Source of the DNA: Methyloversatilis sp.
Lineage (GTDB): Bacteria > Pseudomonadota > Gammaproteobacteria > Burkholderiales > Rhodocyclaceae
Length of the DNA: 64,000 nt
NCBI RefSeq assembly: GCF_030696805.1
Contig: NZ_JAUYRO010000053.1
Location: forward strand, 1-64,000
Direction of reading: 5' to 3'
In this document: positions 58,958-64,000 of the stretch, piece after piece
Layout: each line of letters opens with the position of its first letter
Numbering within the stretch: position 1 is the first letter of the stretch
Translations under genes and position numbers: made by a program
The notes under the pieces: model-generated
Database searches by the model: none
Told to the model about the DNA's origin: nothing
What the model saw: only the letters and a program-made list of their open reading frames with translations

Positions 58958-59962
58958 TCAGCGCGACGGAACGACGGAAAAGGGACGGCGCCAGAACTTC
59001 ATCAGATCGCGCCGGTGCACGGTGACATCGACGCGGCCGCTGTCGCCGCTCAGTGTCAGGGTTAGCGTCTGCACATCGCCGCGCTTGAGTGCGGCCAGCG
59101 CCGGCGCAATCCACTGTGTGTCGAGCGCGCGGGCAGCGTCTGTCCAGGCTTCGGCATCGAGATAGAGCGAGGGCGCCAGCGCGCAGTCGAGCACCACGAG
59201 ATTGTCGGGCAGCAGCGCCACGCCGACCTGGGCCGGCAGCGGTGCGGTGCGCACGCCGGCAGCCAGTGCCATGCCACGCGCCAGCGCATTGTCGGACCAC
59301 ACCTGGATCGGCCTGGCCTGCGCGCGCGCGACCGCCACGCCTGCGCCCCAGAACCAAAGGCTGTTGATGGCCGGACGCCCGGCTTCTTCACGCGCGGCAT
59401 TCACCGGATGGCTATGAAAAAGCATCTGCGTTTCGTTCATCCACTGACGCACCCTGGCGCCATCCGAACCGGATGGCAGGCGCACGTCGATCTTGCGCCC
59501 TAGCGCACCGCCAGGCGGCGTGGTGATGACCGAAATGGCCTCATGCAGCGCCAGATGGCCGTGGCCGCCGGCGCCCATGTAGAGCCAGCCGACATTGGCG
59601 AAGTGGGCGTTCCACGACGCGCACAGCGCGGCGGCCTCCTCGGCGTCAGGTGCCACATCGGGCCCATCGGTCAGCAGCAGCGCGTCGCGTGCGAAGCGAA
59701 GATGTACGGCATCGGCCGCCAACCACTGCCGGCTGTTGACCGCCTCGCCCTGGCCGGCACGACGCAGCGCGCCGAACGGAGCCCGCTCATCCAGCCCGAA
59801 CAGTGACGCCAGCAGGTATTCGGCCGCCAGCGCCGGCCGCCGCAAAGTGGTGCCGCAACCTGCCAGACGCGACAGCGCCGGCGTCTTCAGCGACAGCAGT
59901 GCGGGTGGATGTTGCGGAGAGGGGGGCCAAAGCAGGCCGGGCAGAACGATGTGCAGGGACAT
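58958..59962 (-). CDS. RpfE-like regulatory protein
   Basis: A 334-aa protein of the group named after RpfE of Xanthomonas, which lies next to recJ in the rpf cluster; a distant likeness to phosphoglycerate mutase-type enzymes has been noted for such proteins. Recognisable segments are the N-terminal MSLHIVLPGLLWPP, the central GWLYMGAGGHGHLALHEAISVITTPPGGALGRKIDVRLPSG and NSLWFWGAGVAVARAQARPIQVWSDNALARG, and a C-terminal strand-rich tail. No catalytic residues can be named, and the function is unknown. The track's start adds about 85 residues from the repeat region and is rejected; ATG-ATG at 59965/59962 is the start. Confidence 0.7.
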   Translation of the reverse strand: MSLHIVLPGLLWPPSPQHPPALLSLKTPALSRLAGCGTTLRRPALAAEYLLASLFGLDERAPFGALRRAGQGEAVNSRQWLAADAVHLRFARDALLLTDGPDVAPDAEEAAALCASWNAHFANVGWLYMGAGGHGHLALHEAISVITTPPGGALGRKIDVRLPSGSDGARVRQWMNETQMLFHSHPVNAAREEAGRPAINSLWFWGAGVAVARAQARPIQVWSDNALARGMALAAGVRTAPLPAQVGVALLPDNLVVLDCALAPSLYLDAEAWTDAARALDTQWIAPALAALKRGDVQTLTLTLSGDSGRVDVTVHRRDLMKFWRRPFSVVPSR

Positions 59963-60039
59963 CATGCAAGTGTACCCCGCCGGCCGGCCGGACTTCGTGG
60001 CTTGCATGGACCGAGGCAGTGGCCCGGTCGGAGTGGATG

Positions 60040-60222
60040 CCTTGGGAGCGGCCTGTGTGGGAGCGGCGACCCACGGCTGGCTCTTCATGGCCAGTCGGCT
60101 TTGTGGACGGCGATCGGCGAGGTTTCTGTGGGAGCGGCGTCCCCGCCGCGATACGGACTTCGCACAGCGAACGTCGCAGCACGGATCGCGGCGGGGACGC
60201 CGCACAGGTGTCGCTCCCACGA
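60040..60222. repeat. REP-like inverted repeats (GTGGGAGC family)
   Basis: The gap between the RpfE-like gene and efp (59966-60342) holds at least three GTGGGAGCGG elements (60043, 60057 and 60129). A 19-bp perfect inverted repeat GCGGCGTCCCCGCCGCGAT lies at 60134-60152 and 60185-60203, with its mirror GCTCCCAC at 60213-60220. An imperfect CGGCTGGC..GGCCAG hairpin lies around 60074-60096. The same elements appear at 35060-35165. The rest of the gap shows no gene. Confidence 0.85.
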
Positions 60223-60284
60223 AGAGCCGTCACCACCCTCCGCCCCCGCCGCCGGCCGGCGGTGAGAGGCATCCGGATCCCCTT

Positions 60285-60318
60285 CCCAAAAGAAAAGCCC
60301 CGCTCTGGGCGGGGCTTT
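60285..60318 (-). terminator. Intrinsic terminator of efp
   Basis: A perfect 10-bp stem AAAGCCCCGC / GCGGGGCTTT with a five-base loop is followed on the reverse strand by TCTTTT. It lies 24 bases after the efp stop. Confidence 0.85.
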
Positions 60319-60342
60319 CCGGTACGGCTTCGATCGAACGAC

Positions 60343-60900
60343 TTACTTCACGCGGTTCTTGTACTCGCCGGTACGGGTGTCGATTTCGATCTTGTCGCCG
60401 ATTTCGCAGAACAGCGGCACCGACACTTCGAAGCCGGTGTTGATCTTGGCCGGCTTGAGCACCTTGCCCGAGGTGTCGCCCTTGACACCCGGTTCGGTGT
60501 AGGTGATTTCGCGCACCACCGAGTTCGGCAATTCGACCGAAATCGCACGGCCTTCGTAAAACACCACTTCGCAGGCCATGCCGTCTTCGACGTAATTCAG
60601 TGCGTCGCCCATGTTCTCGGCGTCGACTTCATACTGGTTGTAGTCTCCATCCATGAACGTGTACATCGGGTCGGCAAAGTACGAGTAGGTGACTTCGCGC
60701 CGCTCGAGGATGACCACGTCGAACTTGTCATCGGCTTTATAGACGGTTTCCTGACCGGAGCCGGTCAGCAGGTTCTTCATCTTCAGCTTGACGACGGCCG
60801 AGTTGCGGCCGGATTTGTTGTAGTCGGCCTTGAGTACAACCATGGCTTCGCTGCCGATTTTCACGACGTTGCCGGCGCGCAGTTCCTGAGCGGTTTTCAT
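60343..60900 (-). CDS. efp: Elongation factor P (Arg32 type)
   Basis: EF-P relieves ribosome stalling at consecutive prolines. The 185-aa protein begins [45 protein letters not shown]; residue 32 is arginine (in SGRN), the site that EarP rhamnosylates, unlike the Lys34 of E. coli. The three beta-barrel domains are complete, with [14 protein letters not shown] and the C-terminal [17 protein letters not shown]. Its ATG is 102 bases after the earP stop on the same strand. A strong terminator follows. The arginine loop and the neighbour together predict a rhamnosylated EF-P. Confidence 0.97.
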   Translation of the reverse strand: MKTAQELRAGNVVKIGSEAMVVLKADYNKSGRNSAVVKLKMKNLLTGSGQETVYKADDKFDVVILERREVTYSYFADPMYTFMDGDYNQYEVDAENMGDALNYVEDGMACEVVFYEGRAISVELPNSVVREITYTEPGVKGDTSGKVLKPAKINTGFEVSVPLFCEIGDKIEIDTRTGEYKNRVK

Positions 60901-61002
60901 GCAGGGTTCGTTCCTGTGGGGAGGGTTGTGATTGAAAGCCGCCGATGTACAGATCGAACCTTTGCAACCCCTGTTGCAACGCCCGCTGCGGCAAACCCGG
61001 CA

Positions 61003-62166
61003 TTATATAGGTGGTTGATTAAACATCACAAGCTGTGTCGCGAGGTCGTCCTGAGCCGCCAGCATGGCCGCCCTCCATCGTGCATGCGATACCAGTCGCG
61101 GCAGGTCGCCGAGCACCGCCTGCCAGTCTTCAACCGACACCGCAGCTGCGCTGTTCCAGCCGCGATGAAGCGCCCGCAGGCGTGTCGCCACTTCGTCGGG
61201 CAGGCCTTCGGCATGGCGGTCGAGGAAGGCGTCGAGCTTGGGAAGGTGGGCGCCCGCGTCCTGCGGGTAGATGTGCCACAGCATGGGCCGGGCGGCCCAC
61301 TGTGCGCGCACGAATGAATCTTCGCCACGGACAATGTTCAGGTCGCACTGCCACAGCAGATGGTCGTAATCGTCCTGGTCCATGAAGGCGAGTACGTGCA
61401 GCGAGAGCGCGCCGCGCCGTACGACGTCCCCGGCGCGCAATGCCCGACCGAGTGCCTCGGCCGCCACCGTCAGCGACCGGCTTTCCGGCACCCACAGTTG
61501 CACCGGTTGCGCATGCGCCGCGAGGGCATCGATCAGCGTCGCGATCGATGGGCTTTCGTAGCTGAACAGCGAAAGCTGCAGCGCCCCGCCGTCGACCGTC
61601 ACGCCAAGTCGCGCCAGATCGCGCTTCCGGGCAGCGGTATCGGCCAGCCAGGCGTCGCGCTGCGCCGGCAGGTCGCGCTCGCGCAGCAGGCCACCGGTGC
61701 GCGCGGTAAAACCGGGAAAGAAGAAGCGCTTGGTCAGCCCGCTCGCCGCGTCGTGCGACGGCAGGCCATGGCAGTCCTCGACCCAGTCTTCAGCACTCAG
61801 GTATTCGAGATTGATCCAGCGTGGCGGCGGGTGCTGCGCCGCCATGGCCGTGACGAAAGCCGGCGGCAGGTCGCAGGCGAAAGCTTCGATGACGCAGCCG
61901 GCGGGCACGCAGGTCGTGGCGTCGTCGGTCCAATGCAGGACTTCGATACCCGGTTCGGCGGCGCCGTGCGGCTTGATGCGCGTCAGCGCATCGGGTGCAT
62001 CGACCCACAGTCTGACGTGCCAGCCATGGTCGCGCGCCAGGCAGCGCGCCAGCCGCCAGCACACGCCGATATCTCCGAAATTGTCGATGACGCGGCAGAA
62101 CAGATCGGCTTCTGGCCGGGGCAGCGACCGCTTCCGTGATGAATCTTGCGTGACAGGGTGCGACAT
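61003..62166 (-). CDS. earP: EF-P arginine rhamnosyltransferase
   Basis: EarP transfers rhamnose from dTDP-L-rhamnose to arginine 32 of EF-P, the activation that betaproteobacteria and pseudomonads use in place of lysylation. The 387-aa protein shows the family pattern LFCRVIDNFGDIGVCWRLARCLARDHGWHVRLWVDA near the N-terminus, then WINLEYLSAEDWVEDCHGLPS and KRFFFPGFTARTGGLLRE. The C-terminal GT-B part has LSLFSYESPSIATLIDAL and NIVRGEDSFVRAQWAARPMLWHIYPQDAGAH. It lies directly upstream of efp on the same strand. The dTDP-rhamnose pathway genes are outside the window. Confidence 0.96.
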   Translation of the reverse strand: MSHPVTQDSSRKRSLPRPEADLFCRVIDNFGDIGVCWRLARCLARDHGWHVRLWVDAPDALTRIKPHGAAEPGIEVLHWTDDATTCVPAGCVIEAFACDLPPAFVTAMAAQHPPPRWINLEYLSAEDWVEDCHGLPSHDAASGLTKRFFFPGFTARTGGLLRERDLPAQRDAWLADTAARKRDLARLGVTVDGGALQLSLFSYESPSIATLIDALAAHAQPVQLWVPESRSLTVAAEALGRALRAGDVVRRGALSLHVLAFMDQDDYDHLLWQCDLNIVRGEDSFVRAQWAARPMLWHIYPQDAGAHLPKLDAFLDRHAEGLPDEVATRLRALHRGWNSAAAVSVEDWQAVLGDLPRLVSHARWRAAMLAAQDDLATQLVMFNQPPI

Positions 62167-62251
62167 GCCTTCAAGTCCTGAATCCGGTCGTCGTAAAGGA
62201 AAAGGTATCCGACATCATCCGTCATTACCTGCCCGCTCAAGGAGTCCAGTC

Positions 62252-62458
62252 ATGCCCATGCAGCGTCCGACGTCCGAAGCACTCGGTTTTCGCCACACTC
62301 ACCGCACCCTGCAGGCCGGCGAACACATTCCGCCGATGCCGAGCCTGCTCGACCAGATCGCCCAGATCAATGCGATGGCGCTGGTTGCCGAGGCCGATGG
62401 CGAGGCCGACAATGACGACTGGGCGGGCGACACGGCGATCGACGACGACGAGGATTGA
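62252..62458 (+). CDS. Small acidic protein, 68 aa, unknown
   Basis: A 68-residue ORF with a clear AAGGAG site seven bases before the ATG, between the divergent earP and the HDOD gene. The sequence is hydrophilic with a central stretch MPSLLDQIAQINAMALVAEADGE and a very acidic end (DNDDWAGDTAIDDDED). No family was recognised. The track shows it as the end of a 253-aa ORF whose first part is antisense to earP and is not supported. It may be a real small protein, because the ribosome site and start fit. Confidence 0.6.
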   Translation: MPMQRPTSEALGFRHTHRTLQAGEHIPPMPSLLDQIAQINAMALVAEADGEADNDDWAGDTAIDDDED

Positions 62459-62534
62459 ACCGCGCATCGCGGCCACCGTTCAGCCGGCGGGTGTCCCGGC
62501 CGTAAACAGGTCATCTGAACGAAGGACCTGAATC

Positions 62535-63398
62535 ATGCGCGATATTTCTATCGCCACCCTAGACGGCTGGGTGGCGTACATGGGGGACAAGCCCCTGCCG
62601 GTTCTCGCACGCACCGTGCGCGAACTGGCCGTATTGCGCGAGAAGGAAAGCTCGGTCAGCGCGCGCAGCATCGCCCAGGTCGTGCTGCACGACCCGCTGA
62701 TGACGCTGCGGGTGCTCGCCTTCATTGAATCGCGCAATCGTCACAGCCAGCATCACGACATCACGACCATCGAGCGGGCGCTGATGATGATCGGCATTTC
62801 GCCCTTCTTCAATCATTTCGATGGCCTGCCCACGCTGGAAGATCATCTGCACGGGCATCCGCAGGCGCTGCTGGGCGTCATGCGCGTCATTGCTCGCGCC
62901 CGCCGCGCCACCAGCTGGGCCCGTGAGTGGGCGCTCATGCGGCACGACATGGATGTGGACGAAATCACCGTCGCGACGCTGCTGCACGACGTCGCGGAAG
63001 TACTGTGCTGGGTGTTTGCGCCCAAGCTGTCGCTCGACCTGCGCGACCTGCTGCGCGCCAACCCGGGCATGCGCACGGCAGCCGCGCAAAAGGCGGTATT
63101 CAACGTCACCGCGCATGAACTCCAGCTCGCACTGGTGCGCGCCTGGAAGCTGCCGTCACTGCTGGTCGAGCTGATGGATGGTCGGCATGCGGCCACGCCG
63201 CGCACCCGCAACGTGTCGCTGGCGATCGATCTGGCGCGCCACAGCGCCAAGGGCTGGGATGATCCGGCGCTGCCGGACGATTTCGCTGCAATCGAAGCGC
63301 TGCTGCGCGTCAGTCACGAAACCCTGCTCGGCCGGCTGGGGTTGCCGATGGATGGTTCGCCTCCGCCGGCGTTGCCCGACGAGCCCGAGCAGCCCTGA
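62535..63398 (+). CDS. HDOD-domain protein
   Basis: A 287-aa HDOD-domain protein. Visible family segments are VSARSIAQVVLHDPLMTLRVLAFIESRNR, DITTIERALMMIGISPFFNHFD, a helical part with REWALMRHDMDVDEITVATLLHDVAEVLCWVF, and AQKAVFNVTAHELQLALVRAWKLPSLLVELMDGRH. The HD pair is present (LLHDVAE). It shares its fold with the gene at 39240 but is only distantly alike. The role is probably signalling, with unknown partner. It lies 76 bases after the small acidic protein and is convergent with the ABC-F gene. Confidence 0.82.
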   Translation: MRDISIATLDGWVAYMGDKPLPVLARTVRELAVLREKESSVSARSIAQVVLHDPLMTLRVLAFIESRNRHSQHHDITTIERALMMIGISPFFNHFDGLPTLEDHLHGHPQALLGVMRVIARARRATSWAREWALMRHDMDVDEITVATLLHDVAEVLCWVFAPKLSLDLRDLLRANPGMRTAAAQKAVFNVTAHELQLALVRAWKLPSLLVELMDGRHAATPRTRNVSLAIDLARHSAKGWDDPALPDDFAAIEALLRVSHETLLGRLGLPMDGSPPPALPDEPEQP

Positions 63399-63433
63399 GC
63401 TTCGGGCTCGGCGTCGCAGGCTACGCGCCAGAT

Positions 63434-64000
63434 TCAGCGCCTGGCTTCCAGCGCTTCCCAGCGCACCATCGCCTGATCGATCAGGGCCGACAGCTCACCC
63501 AGACGCGCGGACACCTTGCTTGCATCGGCCCCCGCACCGGCCGACAGGCGGTCGGTCAGCGTCGCCTGTTCGGCTTCCAGTGTGGCGATCAGGTCGGGCA
63601 GCCCCTCAAGTTCCTTCTGTTCCTTGAAACTGAGCTTTGATTTCGCGGCGGCGGCTAGCGGCTTGTCGCCTCTCACGGCCGGCGCGCTGGCGACTTTCGC
63701 CGCCGCACTGGCCGCGGCCTGCACCGTGGCGCGCTGCGCCACCCAGTCGGTGTAGCCGCCGATGTATTCGCGCCAGCGTCCGTCGCCTTCGTAGGCAACG
63801 GTCTGCGTGACCACGGCGTCGAGGAAGGCGCGGTCGTGCGACACCAGCAGAACGGTGCCGTCGTAGTCCTGCAGCAGCTGTTCGAGCAGATCCAGCGTTT
63901 CCATGTCGAGGTCGTTGGTCGGTTCGTCGAGCACCAGCACATTGGCCGGCCGGGCGAACAGCCGTGCCAGCAGCAAGCGGTTGCGCTCGCCGCCGGACAA
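63434..64000 (-). CDS. ABC-F family ATPase (Uup-like), 3' part only
   Basis: The window ends inside this gene, and only its last 188 codons are present. It starts in the second ABC cassette with LSGGERNRLLLARLFARPANVLVLDEPTNDLDMETLDLLEQLL (signature plus Walker B) and the histidine switch LLVSHDRAFLDAVV. A linker with YIGGYTDWV follows, and then a C-terminal coiled coil (SFKEQKELEGLPDLIATLEAEQATLTDRL ... LGELSALIDQAMVRWEALEA). This C-terminal domain is typical of Uup, an ABC-F protein that acts on ribosomes and Holliday-type DNA structures. The start lies beyond 64000. Confidence 0.88.
   Translation of the reverse strand: MSGGERNRLLLARLFARPANVLVLDEPTNDLDMETLDLLEQLLQDYDGTVLLVSHDRAFLDAVVTQTVAYEGDGRWREYIGGYTDWVAQRATVQAAASAAAKVASAPAVRGDKPLAAAAKSKLSFKEQKELEGLPDLIATLEAEQATLTDRLSAGAGADASKVSARLGELSALIDQAMVRWEALEARR

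Noticed and set aside
1-64000. tRNA, rRNA, tmRNA, RNase P RNA or insertion sequences
   Set aside because: None was recognised by eye, including in the gaps longer than 150 bases. A tRNAscan-SE and Rfam run would confirm this.

Overview
The window is 64 kb of a high-GC, gene-dense bacterial chromosome. Several features point to a betaproteobacterium, most likely a Rhodocyclales-type and possibly methylotrophic organism. EF-P carries arginine at position 32 and sits beside the rhamnosyltransferase EarP. The gene order uvrA / MFS / ssb, the run yhdP / nitrilase / tldD, and the three-subunit PntAA-PntAB-PntB transhydrogenase are also typical. A MoxY-like sensor kinase and a glycolate oxidase plus glycerate 2-kinase block fit C1/C2 metabolism. 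Taxonomy is inferred from gene families only; there is no rRNA or tRNA gene in the window. Almost all of it looks like core chromosome: no insertion sequences, integrases, prophage genes or CRISPR arrays were found.

Layout. 0-3 kb: an IclR regulator and a sensor kinase/response regulator pair. 3.1-3.7 kb: a non-coding array of a 68-bp repeat. 3.8-9.9 kb: uvrA, a YajR-like exporter, ssb and an EamA transporter. 10-16 kb: small single genes (CBS-domain protein, TRIC channel, glycine-zipper lipoprotein, DUF808 membrane protein, tRNA hydroxylation rhodanese TrhO, VIT1-like metal transporter, TauE/SafE permease, a lipoprotein). 16-27 kb: glnE, then a forward run of yhdP, nitrilase, a FeeM-like N-acyl amino acid synthase, tldD and a DUF2062 protein. 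27-31.6 kb: DAHP synthase, a GT39-type glycosyltransferase, a UbiA-family phosphoribosyl/prenyl transferase and a CbbR-like LysR regulator.

31.6-33.6 kb: an unexplained 487-bp gap, murI and a PduO-type cobalamin adenosyltransferase. 33.7-39.2 kb: glycerate 2-kinase followed by glcD-glcE-glcF, a route that takes glycolate to glyoxylate and returns C2 carbon as 2-phosphoglycerate. 39.2-42.1 kb: an HDOD protein, a PP2C phosphatase and CorA. 42.3-45.2 kb: the pntAA-pntAB-pntB operon with a strong terminator. 45.4-47.1 kb: a Crp/Fnr regulator, the ribosome-rescue factor arfB and a small membrane protein. 47.1-55.5 kb: a reverse-strand block of methyltransferase, gabD-like dehydrogenase, AEC and MFS carriers and a TRAP transporter (dctM, dctQ, dctP), which looks like uptake and oxidation of organic acids or semialdehydes. 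55.7-64 kb: an M48 metalloprotease, recJ, an RpfE-like protein, efp and earP, a small acidic protein, a second HDOD protein and the 3' end of an ABC-F (Uup-like) gene cut by the window edge.

The points most worth a second look are the FeeM-like acyl transferase inside a conserved nitrilase-tldD run, the UbiA/GT39 pair that may make and use a polyprenyl-phospho-pentose donor, a perfect terminator-like hairpin inside the first codons of the GT39 gene, the 68-bp array with an inverted leading copy, repeat-built tails and loops in a DUF2062 protein and a DctM permease, and an empty region between lysR and murI. No single locus is clearly an undescribed system.
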